Assembly: GCA_014859095.1 (NCBI GenBank)
Contig: JACUUV010000026.1
Coordinates: 1-37,714 of the forward strand
Source of the DNA: Clostridia bacterium
Lineage (GTDB): Bacteria > Bacillota > Clostridia > Peptostreptococcales > Acidaminobacteraceae
DNA length: 37,714 bases
Reading direction: 5' to 3'
Shown: positions 1-7,770 of the stretch, one piece after another
How positions within the stretch are numbered: the first letter of the stretch is position 1
How the letters are laid out: each line of letters starts with the position of its first letter
Translations under genes and position numbers: made by a program
The notes under the pieces: model-generated
What the model saw: the letters and a program-made list of their open reading frames with translations, nothing else
Told to the model about the DNA's origin: nothing
Database searches by the model: none

Positions 1-520
1 GAATTTTATGCTTGTGGCGGCCATGAATCCATGCCGTTGCGGTCACTATGGTACTGGCGCATGCAAGTGTTCACCCTCAGAAGTTCGCAAATACAGGCAG
101 AGGATTTCCGGACCCATCTACGATCGAATCGATATTCAAAAGTATCTCGGCAAAGTGGATGTCATGCAGAAACACGATGATTCAAAGCGCATGCGATCTG
201 CGGATATCAGGAAGCAGGTACTGGAGGCGAGGGCAATTCAAGAAAGACGATTCAAAGATGTTCCAGGTGTGAGTACCAATGCGCAAATGGAGACGATGCA
301 CATCAAGAGGTTCTGTAAACTGGATAGTGAATGTGAGACGTTGATGGAAAACACTTATGCGAAATATCCGTTCAGTGCCCGTTCGTATAACAAGATCATG
401 AACCTGTCGAGAACGTTTGCAGATATAGGTGGTTCTGATAAGATTCGGAAGGAAGATGTCATATCGGCACTGATGGCACGCGATCTCGACAAAGAGGATG
501 CCATGAGGCTGGGGGATTAG
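1..520 (+). CDS. comM: ComM/YifB family Mg-chelatase-like AAA ATPase, C-terminal part (5' end outside window)
   Basis: The frame is open from base 2 and stops at 520, so only about the last 172 residues are present. The first ATG, at base 8, is internal. The visible start reads NF-MLVAAMNPC, followed by a cysteine-rich stretch (CRCGHYG, CKC) and RISGPIYDRIDIQ. This is the conserved tail of the YifB/ComM AAA+ core, next to the Mg_chelatase C-terminal helical domain (about residues 85-165 here), which carries an RSYNKIMNLSRTFAD-type motif. Family knowledge: ComM is a hexameric helicase that promotes branch migration during natural transformation. dprA follows 20 bp downstream, and the comM-dprA pair is common in Firmicutes, so both probably act on incoming single-stranded DNA. 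The family call is secure. The role in this organism is inferred. Confidence 0.93.
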   Translation, partial: NFMLVAAMNPCRCGHYGTGACKCSPSEVRKYRQRISGPIYDRIDIQKYLGKVDVMQKHDDSKRMRSADIRKQVLEARAIQERRFKDVPGVSTNAQMETMHIKRFCKLDSECETLMENTYAKYPFSARSYNKIMNLSRTFADIGGSDKIRKEDVISALMARDLDKEDAMRLGD

Positions 521-540
521 GAGTAAGAAAGGGGAATGGA

Positions 541-1500
541 GTGGATCAATCGGTATACTGGATTTGGCTACAAAACTTGAAAGGGATACATAAGAAGGAT
601 AAGCTGGCTTTGATTTCAAAGTTGGGAAAACCTTCTTCAGTTTATGAAAATAGACTGGAACTGGGAGTTGTTGAGAATTTGGATCGTGCGGAATGGATCA
701 TGGAAAGACATGGTGCGCTCGGGATTCAATTGCTGACTCCGGAACATGAGGGGTACAGGGAAGGGATGCCCTTTGCGGTCTATTATAAAGGTCGATTGGT
801 CGAAGGGAAATCCATGGCGGTTGTTGGGACCAGAAAATGTTCGGCTGATGGGTATTACTATACTTTGAGTGCCACTCGAAAATTGATATCAGAAGGCGTT
901 TGCATCAACAGCGGTTTGGCGATCGGAGTGGATGAGCATGCGCATATGGAGGCCATCAAAAGTGAAGGAAAGACGCAGGCGTTCGTGGCACATGGCCTCG
1001 AATTTTGCTATCCGAGAAACCATAAATGGATGATGAAGAAAATTGCTGAACGAGGGGCGGTAATCTCGCCATTCGCTGCAGAGACGAAGCCTATGAGACA
1101 TAGATTTGTCGAACGCAATGAGCTCATGGCGACCATGTCGGATGAGGTGCTCGTCATTGAGGCTTCCAAGAAGAGTGGTGCATTGATCACAGCTGGTTAT
1201 GCGAAGAAACTGTCAAAAAAGGTCTGGAGCATCAGAGGTCCGGAAGATTCTCTCCGGTGTGAAGGCAACAATCGATTGATCGATGACGGTGCCGGTGCAT
1301 TTGATGTGGAGCGGTCATTTTGGAAAGGACCGGAGACTGAACTTCTTGAGGTTTTGAGAATTGCTCCGATGTCCACGGAAACATTGAGCAAACTCTCGGG
1401 CATGTCCTATAACATTTTGGATATGATTCTATATGATCTCGAGACACACCATTGGTTGAATTTCAAAGGCGATGGCAAGTGGCATTACAATGGGTGGTGA
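541..1500 (+). CDS. dprA: DNA-processing protein DprA (Smf), RecA loader
   Basis: This 319-residue protein starts at GTG, with an AAAGGGG Shine-Dalgarno about 6 nt upstream. An N-terminal helical (SAM/HhH-like) region covers about residues 10-60. The Rossmann-type DprA core follows: VVGTRKCSADG near residue 95, SGLAIGVDEHAH near 124 (the usual SGGARGID motif, here diverged), RNELMA near 190, then SGALITAGYA and EGNNRLIDDGA. Residues about 264-315 match the winged-helix DprA C-terminal domain. It is slightly shorter than typical DprA (about 360). Known role: it binds incoming ssDNA and loads RecA in the cytoplasm. It follows comM and is followed after 2 nt by the RAYT. In many Firmicutes topA follows dprA, but topA is absent here. 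Confidence 0.95.
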   Translation: MDQSVYWIWLQNLKGIHKKDKLALISKLGKPSSVYENRLELGVVENLDRAEWIMERHGALGIQLLTPEHEGYREGMPFAVYYKGRLVEGKSMAVVGTRKCSADGYYYTLSATRKLISEGVCINSGLAIGVDEHAHMEAIKSEGKTQAFVAHGLEFCYPRNHKWMMKKIAERGAVISPFAAETKPMRHRFVERNELMATMSDEVLVIEASKKSGALITAGYAKKLSKKVWSIRGPEDSLRCEGNNRLIDDGAGAFDVERSFWKGPETELLEVLRIAPMSTETLSKLSGMSYNILDMILYDLETHHWLNFKGDGKWHYNGW

Positions 1501-1502
1501 CT

Positions 1503-2315
1503 ATGGGCAGAAAACCTCGCAATTACTACGAAGGCGGCATATATCATGTCATGCAAAGAGGCAACAACCAGAATTTCATATTTGACGAGCAACTTGACAA
1601 GGCCATGTTCTGTCAAATCTTGAAAGATACCATGGTGGAGCTCCCGTTCAATCTATTATATTATGTCTTGATGGACAACCACTACCATCTGGTGGTTCAG
1701 ATGAAGGAGGTCCACATAGGGCAAGTGATGCATAAGATCAACTTGTCCTACAGCAAATACTACAATCAGAAATACAATCGTTGTGGCACTATTTTCGGGT
1801 CTCGCTTTACATCGATTATGGTGAAAGACTCTGTGCATTTCTTCAGGTTGATTCTTTACGTGGCCGTGAATCCCGTGAAATCAGGACTTGTGAAGCATCC
1901 CAAGGACTATAGATGGAGTGCTCATATGGAAGTGGTTTCCAGCCGCCAATTCATCATCAACAGAAAGGCATTGCTTTCTTTTTTTCATACAGAAGAGGAC
2001 AAATCGGTTGCCATGTACACTCAGCTACTGGAAGATTGGTTGAATGGCGTCACTCATTTTGAAACCGAAGATGAGATCAAGAAAAGACATCAGCAAATCA
2101 TGCGGACGCTTCTTCGAGAATTGGTCGGCTCGGACGAACTATTTTACCGAGTACTGTCGCGGGAACGTTCTGATCAAGTCATCATGATCAAGAAACGCTT
2201 CATTGAAGTGGCCGCAAGCAAGGGCTTTGAAACTGTGGAAATCGCCATGTTTCTGAATCTCGCCCCTCGGACTGTGAGGGAGCATCGTGCGAAGAAGTGT
2301 CGGACCAATTTATGA
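1503..2315 (+). CDS. REP-associated tyrosine transposase (RAYT), Y1/HUH family
   Basis: I place the start at ATG 1503, 2 nt after the dprA stop, with a GGTGG ribosome site inside the dprA end. This gives 270 residues. The frame is open further upstream, but that part overlaps dprA. Y1_Tnp signatures in order: GGIYHVMQRGNN (about residues 12-23), the HUH metal motif His60-Tyr-His62 in DNHYHLVVQM, the LSYSKYYNQKYNRCG / FGSRF block (about 80-102) typical of RAYTs, and a YVAVNPVKSGLV block near 120. Residues about 240-268 look like a helix-turn-helix (IAMFLNLAPRTVREHRA). No IS termini or TnpB gene flank it. Known RAYTs are single-copy, domesticated single-strand nucleases that act on REP palindromes. 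A REP-like palindrome lies 21 bp past the stop and further copies follow in the window. Cleavage of these palindromes by this protein is inferred. Confidence 0.9.
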   Translation: MGRKPRNYYEGGIYHVMQRGNNQNFIFDEQLDKAMFCQILKDTMVELPFNLLYYVLMDNHYHLVVQMKEVHIGQVMHKINLSYSKYYNQKYNRCGTIFGSRFTSIMVKDSVHFFRLILYVAVNPVKSGLVKHPKDYRWSAHMEVVSSRQFIINRKALLSFFHTEEDKSVAMYTQLLEDWLNGVTHFETEDEIKKRHQQIMRTLLRELVGSDELFYRVLSRERSDQVIMIKKRFIEVAASKGFETVEIAMFLNLAPRTVREHRAKKCRTNL

Positions 2316-2336
2316 ATTGGGTGATGCTTCCTGGTT

Positions 2337-2371
2337 ACCGCCGCAGGCGTACCAGGTACGCCCGCGGCGGT
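2337..2371. repeat. REP-like palindrome A1, directly downstream of the RAYT
   Basis: The left arm ACCGCCGCAGGCGTACC (2337-2353) pairs with the right arm GGTACGCCCGCGGCGGT (2355-2371) around a central A at 2354. There is one mismatched pair in 17. The palindrome lies 21 bp after the RAYT stop codon. It shares its outer CCGCC/GGCGG and central GTACC/GGTAC with seven other copies in the window. Confidence 0.88.
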
Positions 2372-2401
2372 TCGTCTACGGCGTTTGTGTTAGTCTTTCA
2401 A

Positions 2402-2500
2402 ATGGTATTCTATATGCATCAAGAGAAAGCATACAAAGAAACAGAACCATATCAGATTATTTCTTATGATCTGGCAAAAGAGTTGAATGAGCTTGGATAA
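2402..2500 (+). pseudogene. Orphan reading-frame tail between palindrome A1 and the terminator (unrecognised)
   Basis: A 32-residue frame begins at ATG 2402 and stops right at the left arm of the terminator at 2499. Its translation (MVFYMHQEKAYKE..., ...ISYDLAKELNELG) has a protein-like, charged helical composition. It has no ribosome site and no recognisable family. The same frame continues upstream through palindrome A1, where its composition becomes repeat-like. Because it ends exactly at a terminator, it may be the 3' remnant of a gene whose body was lost during rearrangement. It could also be chance. Low confidence. Confidence 0.25.
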
Positions 2501-2548
2501 AAAACACGTGGGAGTCTAGTCAATACATAAGGCTTTCACGTGTTTTTT
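2499..2548. terminator. Bidirectional rho-independent terminator with CACGTG stem
   Basis: AAAAAACACGTG (2499-2510) pairs with CACGTGTTTTTT (2537-2548). The inner part GGAGTCT / AGGCTTT adds pairs if G-U wobble is allowed. A-run and T-run flanks allow function on both strands. A related terminator lies at 13611-13651. Confidence 0.8.
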
Positions 2549-2573
2549 ATCTTGAGTGGCACCTGAGCGCTGC

Positions 2574-2620
2574 CTGGTTACCGCCGTTGGCGTACCTGGT
2601 ACGCCAACGGCGGTAGCCAG
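2574..2620. repeat. REP-like palindrome A2 (long form)
   Basis: The left arm is 2574-2596, starting CTGGTTACCGCCGTTGG and ending GTACC. It mirrors the right arm 2598-2620 around T2597, giving 23 pairs of which one is a G-U type. The middle segment is GTTGGC/GCCAAC, unlike the GTTTGC/GCAAAC of other copies, so both arms changed together. Weaker pairing extends outward to about 2567/2627. It sits 25 bp upstream of the SNF2 promoter. Confidence 0.9.
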
Positions 2621-2645
2621 GTGGTGCACAATTGTCGCTATTGTA

Positions 2646-2675
2646 TTGACAACAGGATAAGCAATGGAGTATGAT
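2646..2675 (+). promoter_or_regulatory. Sigma-A type promoter of the SNF2/SWIM operon
   Basis: A perfect TTGACA (2646-2651) is followed after 18 bp by TATGAT (2670-2675). Transcription would start near 2682. This rules out the ATG at 2671, which lies in the -10 box, and supports the start at 2734 with its AAGGAG site. Confidence 0.75.
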
Positions 2676-2733
2676 GATGTCGATTATCTGTGATTTCATG
2701 AGTAATTCTGATTCGAAAAGGAGAACATTACAA

Positions 2734-5382
2734 ATGGCACGTCTGAAAACGATAGAATTGAATGTATTAAATGCCTATTTTTTGCCTGACACTTTTGTTG
2801 TTGATGGAGTTGAAAATCAGGACGATGAAATCAAAAATTGGATAGAGGCATTTGAAGCGGAGAAATACAATGCACTATATCATCTCGGATTTTTGAAGAA
2901 GGAGAAGTGGTTTTCTCCTTCCATAGAATACCTTCACCATATTGCAGAAATGTTGATCACAAAACTTAGTCGACAATCTGACATTGAATTTAGTCGGGAT
3001 GCCATAATAGTAGAGTTGTCGGAAGACGAATTATATCGTTTGAAGGAAGAACTTCCTTTTGTGACTGGTATGGAATTTGTAAATGATCATTGGCTTTTAT
3101 CTCAATGGGAAGCGTTGCTGAGTGTTTTTAGATCTGAAATCAAAACCTTCGAGGGCACTGTTGAAAGATATTTTGTCGAGCATAATTCAAAGATCAATGT
3201 GGTGGGAAGAGTGTTCTTCCATTTGGTGGAAAGTAAAGAAGATCAGTATCCTTTTGCCTTTATGGCAACATATTCGACAAAACCGGTCAAAAGCAAGCGT
3301 GCAGTTCATACACCTCTTAAGAATGCATTGTCAGAATTTGAAGGGGACGAAAAAAAATTATTGTCGCTTATTTCTACGGTGATCAAAGCAGCGGAAAAAA
3401 GTAACTTTATCTCAGAATTGCTGGAAAGCGGCGAACTTTTTGCACCTTTAAAGCTGACGGCTCAGGAGGCACACATCATTTTAAGGGAACTCGGGATTTA
3501 TGAAGAAGCTGGAATTATGTGCAGAGTACCCGATTGGTGGCGCAAAAGCAAAAATTCAATTCGTTTATCGGTGACGGTCGGAGAAAAAGGACCCTCCAAG
3601 ATTGGTTTGGATGCCATTATGGATTTTCACCCCACTATCAATTTTGGAGATGATGTAATCTCCGAGCAGGAGTTGAGATCTTATTTGGAAATGGCTGAGG
3701 GCTTGGTACAATATAAGGGGAAATGGGTTGAAATTGACAAAAAGAAAATGGAAGCCGTACTTTCTGCTTTTGACAAGGTAAAGGACCTTACAAAAAATGA
3801 AATCCTGTCCATTGGTGATGCAATGAGGCTGGAGCTTAACATGAACAAGCTGCTGGACCTCAAATCGGATGAGATAGAAGTATCGATATCTAATGGTCAA
3901 TGGCTGAAAGTGATGAAGGAAAACTTGATTCACCCAGATGGAATTGAGAAAATTGAAATAGCCACGTCGTTTCATGCCAATTTGAGAGCGTATCAGGAAA
4001 CGGGTTATCAATGGCTCAACCAGATGGCTCAATTTGGGTTTGGCGCATGTTTGGCGGATGACATGGGACTGGGAAAAACTGTTCAAATGATAGCTTTTTT
4101 GGAAAAGCGAAGAGCAATTGGAAATGGACAGGCGCTTCTTATATTGCCGGCATCGCTGATTGGAAACTGGCAGAAGGAAATTGAAAATTTTGCACCGGAA
4201 ATGCCTTATCAAGTCCTTCACAAAAGTGATCTGAAAAGTTCGGAAAAGCTTGAAATCAAAGAGGGTTCATTTTTATACATCACCACATATGGAATGGCAC
4301 TCCGGCTGGAAGCACTTAAGGATAGACAGTGGGATTATTTGATACTCGATGAGGCACAGGCCATAAAGAATCCGGGAACCAAACAGACGAAGGCCATCAA
4401 GGCTATTCCTGCCAAAATGAGAATTGCAATGACAGGAACACCGATTGAAAACAAATTGAGTGATCTCTGGTCATTGTTTGATTTTCTGAATCAGGGGCTT
4501 CTAGGAACAGCCAAGGAGTTTACAGATTTCACGAAAAAGCTTAACGACAATGCTATCGGATATGCAAAGATTCGTAAAATGATCCAACCGTTCATACTCA
4601 GAAGACTGAAAACTGATAAAAGTATTATTGCAGATCTTCCAGACAAACTGGAAATGAACGCATACACCACTTTGTCGAAGAAACAAACCGCTTTATATAA
4701 GCAATTGATTGAACAGATATCAGAAAAATTGGTGGTTTCGGAAGGAATCGAGCGAAAAGGGCTTGTCTTATCCAGCATTATGAAATTCAAACAAATCTGC
4801 AATCATCCGGATCAATATCTGGGCAGAGAAGACTATAAATCGGAACATAGTGGGAAATTTGAGCAGCTTAAAGCAATATGCGAAGTGATTCACGAAAAAA
4901 GGGAACGCGTCATTATATTCACCCAATTCAAAGAAATGACCGAACCTCTATCAGATTTTCTCAGCAATATTTTTTCCAAAGAGGGATTCGTGCTGCATGG
5001 TGGCACACCTGTGAAAAAAAGAAATGAGATGGTGGAGCAATTCAATGGAGAGCATTATATTCCCTATATGGTACTCTCACTCAAAGCGGGCGGTGTCGGA
5101 CTCAACCTGACGAGCGCCAATCATGTCATTCACTTTGACCGTTGGTGGAATCCGGCAGTAGAAAATCAGGCAACTGACAGAGCCTTTAGAATTGGTCAGA
5201 CAAAAAATGTGATGGTACATAAATTTGTCACTAAAGGCACCATTGAAGAAAAAATTGACGCTATTATTGAGGGGAAACAGAAATTGTCTGGTGATCTATT
5301 AAGTTCTGGTGGCGAGCAATGGATCACGGAATACAGTAATGATGAGTTGATGAATCTGTTTGCATTGGACGGTGGTGCATAA
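2734..5382 (+). CDS. SNF2-family (HepA/RapA-like) DEAD/DEAH helicase
   Basis: This 882-residue protein starts at ATG 2734, with AAGGAG 10 nt upstream. A longer frame from 2671 is rejected because it begins inside the -10 box. Residues 1 to about 410 form the bacterial SNF2-associated N-terminal region. The two RecA-like lobes follow: Walker A ADDMGLGKT at 441-449, DEAQ at 539-542, MTGTP at about 566-570, FTQF and LHGGT in lobe 2, GGVGLNL near 785, and DRAFRIGQ near 815. The RWWNPAVENQATDRAFRIGQ box is diagnostic of SNF2 ATPases. Family knowledge: these are dsDNA translocases that remodel nucleoprotein or RNA polymerase complexes. It overlaps the SWIM gene by one base (TAATG), a pairing seen repeatedly in bacteria. 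It appears more AT-rich than the ATPase operon and is flanked by REP-like palindromes on both sides, which may indicate acquired DNA. Confidence 0.94.
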   Translation: MARLKTIELNVLNAYFLPDTFVVDGVENQDDEIKNWIEAFEAEKYNALYHLGFLKKEKWFSPSIEYLHHIAEMLITKLSRQSDIEFSRDAIIVELSEDELYRLKEELPFVTGMEFVNDHWLLSQWEALLSVFRSEIKTFEGTVERYFVEHNSKINVVGRVFFHLVESKEDQYPFAFMATYSTKPVKSKRAVHTPLKNALSEFEGDEKKLLSLISTVIKAAEKSNFISELLESGELFAPLKLTAQEAHIILRELGIYEEAGIMCRVPDWWRKSKNSIRLSVTVGEKGPSKIGLDAIMDFHPTINFGDDVISEQELRSYLEMAEGLVQYKGKWVEIDKKKMEAVLSAFDKVKDLTKNEILSIGDAMRLELNMNKLLDLKSDEIEVSISNGQWLKVMKENLIHPDGIEKIEIATSFHANLRAYQETGYQWLNQMAQFGFGACLADDMGLGKTVQMIAFLEKRRAIGNGQALLILPASLIGNWQKEIENFAPEMPYQVLHKSDLKSSEKLEIKEGSFLYITTYGMALRLEALKDRQWDYLILDEAQAIKNPGTKQTKAIKAIPAKMRIAMTGTPIENKLSDLWSLFDFLNQGLLGTAKEFTDFTKKLNDNAIGYAKIRKMIQPFILRRLKTDKSIIADLPDKLEMNAYTTLSKKQTALYKQLIEQISEKLVVSEGIERKGLVLSSIMKFKQICNHPDQYLGREDYKSEHSGKFEQLKAICEVIHEKRERVIIFTQFKEMTEPLSDFLSNIFSKEGFVLHGGTPVKKRNEMVEQFNGEHYIPYMVLSLKAGGVGLNLTSANHVIHFDRWWNPAVENQATDRAFRIGQTKNVMVHKFVTKGTIEEKIDAIIEGKQKLSGDLLSSGGEQWITEYSNDELMNLFALDGGA

Positions 5383-6098
5383 TGAGTTATTATGGATATC
5401 CAAAGTACGAGTCAGTTGCTGAAAAAAAAGAGAAAGCAATGAGGGCAATAAAAAAATTAAAGAAGAAGAATCCCGACATTGAACCAGTAATCATAGAGGG
5501 AAGGACAATTGCAAAAAGTTGGTGGGGGAAGGCATGGAATACAAATCTGGAAAGCTATGCCGACTATCGAAACCGCATTGCAAGGGGCAAAAGTTATGTC
5601 TGCAACTATGCCGTTTTGGATTTGAAAATCTCCAAAGGATTGGTCGAAGCCATTGTACAAGGGAGCAGAGCGAAACCCTATGATGTCAGAATTGCAATTG
5701 ATACACTAGACGGTAAGAAATGGGAGCAGGTCACTTCTCTTTGTAACCATAGAATCGACTCCCTGGAGCAACTGATTGAAGGCAAATTCCCAAAAGCCCT
5801 TGAGGTGTTATTTACGGAGAGGGATTACGGCATGTTTCCATCTCCTAAAGAAATCCATTTTGATTGCAGCTGCCCTGACTGGGCGAGCATGTGTAAACAT
5901 GTGGCTGCAGTGCTGTATGGAGTTGGTGCAAGACTCGATCAAGATCCCATGCTTTTTTTCGAGCTCAGGAACTTGGATGGACAAGAACTTGTCAGAAAAT
6001 CAATGGAGCAAAAACTGGAAAGTATGCTTAGAAATGCAGGGAAGCAAAGCAATCGTGAAATTCCGGATGAGGACATATCGGATTTGTTTGGACTTTAA
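5382..6098 (+). CDS. SWIM zinc-finger protein paired with the SNF2 helicase
   Basis: This 238-residue protein has its ATG overlapping the helicase stop. Residues about 45-60 contain AKSWWGKAWNTNLESY, a conserved N-terminal signature of SNF2-linked SWIM proteins. The zinc site is Cys162-x-Cys164-x6-Cys171-x-His173 (CSCPDWASMCKH), the canonical SWIM arrangement. Family knowledge: SWIM domains bind DNA or partner proteins and co-occur with SNF2 ATPases. It probably acts as the DNA- or partner-binding subunit of the helicase. The C-terminus (about 195-238) is acidic and lacks recognised domains. The gene ends 5 bp before palindrome A3. Confidence 0.92.
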   Translation: MSYYGYPKYESVAEKKEKAMRAIKKLKKKNPDIEPVIIEGRTIAKSWWGKAWNTNLESYADYRNRIARGKSYVCNYAVLDLKISKGLVEAIVQGSRAKPYDVRIAIDTLDGKKWEQVTSLCNHRIDSLEQLIEGKFPKALEVLFTERDYGMFPSPKEIHFDCSCPDWASMCKHVAAVLYGVGARLDQDPMLFFELRNLDGQELVRKSMEQKLESMLRNAGKQSNREIPDEDISDLFGL

Positions 6099-6103
6099 AA
6101 GTT

Positions 6104-6138
6104 ACCGCCGTTTGCGTACCTGGTACGCAAACGGCGTT
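6104..6138. repeat. REP-like palindrome A3
   Basis: The arms CGCCGTTTGCGTACC (6106-6120) and GGTACGCAAACGGCG (6122-6136) pair perfectly over 15 bp around T6121. The outermost CC/GG step is lost on the right, where GGCGTTT replaces GGCGGTT. It begins 5 bp after the SWIM stop codon and could also weaken read-through. Confidence 0.88.
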
Positions 6139-6294
6139 TAAGGTCAAACTACTTGACAAATGACAACGTATTTAAACACAAATAAAGGATTTCGCCTTAA
6201 AAACATACATTTTACCGGGTATGGTTATACAATTACAAGTTGGTTGATTTTGTATGTATTCATAACTGAACATAATAAAGAATTTCAAGTGGAG
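6139..6294. other. AT-rich intergenic stretch, no gene seen
   Basis: I find no open frame with a ribosome site here. A TTGACA hexamer at 6153-6158 has no good -10 at normal spacing. The stretch ends in a terminator hairpin, so a small untranslated RNA is possible but unsupported. Confidence 0.4.
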
Positions 6295-6322
6295 CACTGA
6301 TGGATAAAATCAGTGTTTTTTT
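6295..6322 (+). terminator. Rho-independent terminator
   Basis: CACTGAT (6295-6301) and ATCAGTG (6309-6315) form a 7-bp stem with a 7-nt loop, followed by seven Ts (6316-6322). It lies about 200 bp after the SWIM gene. Confidence 0.75.
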
Positions 6323-6496
6323 GTATGTAAAAAACCTGTATTGTCAGTCCAATATACAGTGGGTTTTTGACATAAAAATAAATTATTGTGGAGTTTTACA
6401 AATAGGTCCTTAATCGATTGACGCAAGTTCATAGAAAATTTACAATATTCAGTAATTGTTCACAAAATATATTATACTGTTTGTATGAGGGGAAAA

Positions 6497-7645
6497 ATGA
6501 AGCACATCAAAAATAATAAAAAAACTTTACAGTGGGCTATATTTGCAGCAGGGATTTTGATTTATACATTGATCATGATTGGACTCAATCGTCCGATCGC
6601 AGGTCAAGTGCCTACGGCGGCCAGCAAGTTTTCGTTCGAGAAAGCGCGGGTTGTACAAATCATTAATGAGAATGTCAGTCCGGACACATGGACGGAAGGG
6701 ATCCGGCTGGGCATGCAGGAGGTTGTGGTTCGTATAGATAGTGGGCAGTTCAAAGGGAAAGAGCTGTATGCGGCAAACTATCTGAGCGCTTACGGCAATA
6801 TTGACCTGAAGGAAGGGACCAGAATCATTGTGCGGATGGACACCAATGAAGCAGGAGACCCATTCGTGGTTTCAGTCAGCAACTACAACCGCAGTTACAT
6901 GTTGATTGGACTGGTGGTGCTCTTTGTACTTTTGCTCATTTTGATTGGTGGCAAAAAAGGGGTCGCGGCCATTGCGGGTCTGTTTTTCACCATCATCAGT
7001 ATCTGGTTTTTCTTGATTCCAATGATCAAAAGGGGCGCATCACCAATACCTACAGCCATTGTGCTGGTTGCCATCACTACATTTGTCTCGTTGATTGCCC
7101 TGAACGGATTTTCTAAAAAGACTTATATCGCCATAGCGGGGTGCGTTGGCGGCGTGACCATTGCGGGCTTGTTGGCTTATCTAGCGGGAATCGTGACACC
7201 GATCAACGGATTCAATATGAGCGAAGCGGAGGAGCTGATCCTCAGAGCTGCTGACGGCGGGCTGAAAGTGAGTGGACTGATGGTCAGCGGTGTGCTGATC
7301 GCATCGCTGGGGGCGGTTATGGACGTGGCACTGACCATTGCTTCTGCCATATCGGAACTACATGACATGAAACCGAAAGCGAAAATGAGTGAATTGTTCA
7401 AATCGGGCATCAACATCGGAAAAGATGCCATGGGAACAATGGCGAACACTTTGATTTTGGCATTTTCGGGTGCATCCCTCAACATGTTGATCATGTTCAG
7501 GGTGTTTGATTATCCCTATATACAAATTTTCAACAGCGACCTCATGACCATAGAGATTATTCAGGGTCTTACAGGTTCTATCGGAATTGTTCTTACAGTC
7601 CCACTTGTTGCTATTTTGGGGGCATCGGCATTTGGGCACAAATAA
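6497..7645 (+). CDS. YibE/F family multi-spanning membrane protein
   Basis: I place the start at ATG 6497, giving 382 residues with AGGGGA 4-5 nt upstream. The ATG at 6485 would put the ribosome site inside the gene. One N-terminal membrane segment (about residues 10-30) is followed by a soluble beta-rich extracytoplasmic region (about 40-130) with QEVVVRIDSGQFKGKEL and NYNRSYMLIGLV. A block of hydrophobic helices then runs to the C-terminus (LFVLLLILIGGKKG, GLFFTIISIWFFLIPMI, TAIVLVAITTFVSLIAL and others). This order, with the RGASPIPTA and GAVMDVALTIASA segments, matches the YibE/F family. The molecular role is not established. A transport or export role is a guess. It stands alone between a terminator and the following secreted-protein gene. 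Confidence 0.85.
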   Translation: MKHIKNNKKTLQWAIFAAGILIYTLIMIGLNRPIAGQVPTAASKFSFEKARVVQIINENVSPDTWTEGIRLGMQEVVVRIDSGQFKGKELYAANYLSAYGNIDLKEGTRIIVRMDTNEAGDPFVVSVSNYNRSYMLIGLVVLFVLLLILIGGKKGVAAIAGLFFTIISIWFFLIPMIKRGASPIPTAIVLVAITTFVSLIALNGFSKKTYIAIAGCVGGVTIAGLLAYLAGIVTPINGFNMSEAEELILRAADGGLKVSGLMVSGVLIASLGAVMDVALTIASAISELHDMKPKAKMSELFKSGINIGKDAMGTMANTLILAFSGASLNMLIMFRVFDYPYIQIFNSDLMTIEIIQGLTGSIGIVLTVPLVAILGASAFGHK

Positions 7646-7770
7646 ATAATGGGGAAGGGGTATTACCTATGATCACATTCGTAAAGTGTTTTATGGATTC
7701 GTCCTAAAAGTTGGCGGGCAAGATAGTTTGAATTGTACATCCTATATTATGAAAAAAATGGAGGCATTCA

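Noticed and set aside
1503-2315. Ordinary IS200/IS605 insertion sequence
   Set aside because: No tnpB and no duplicate IS ends. The LSYSKYYN / FGSRF block and neighbouring palindromes fit a RAYT better.
2671-2733. Upstream ATG start for the SNF2 gene at 2671
   Set aside because: It lies inside the -10 box of a TTGACA-18-TATGAT promoter. The start at 2734 has AAGGAG.
3565-4221. 218-codon open frame on the minus strand inside the SNF2 gene
   Set aside because: Shadow of the helicase coding sequence, without a ribosome site or recognisable protein features.
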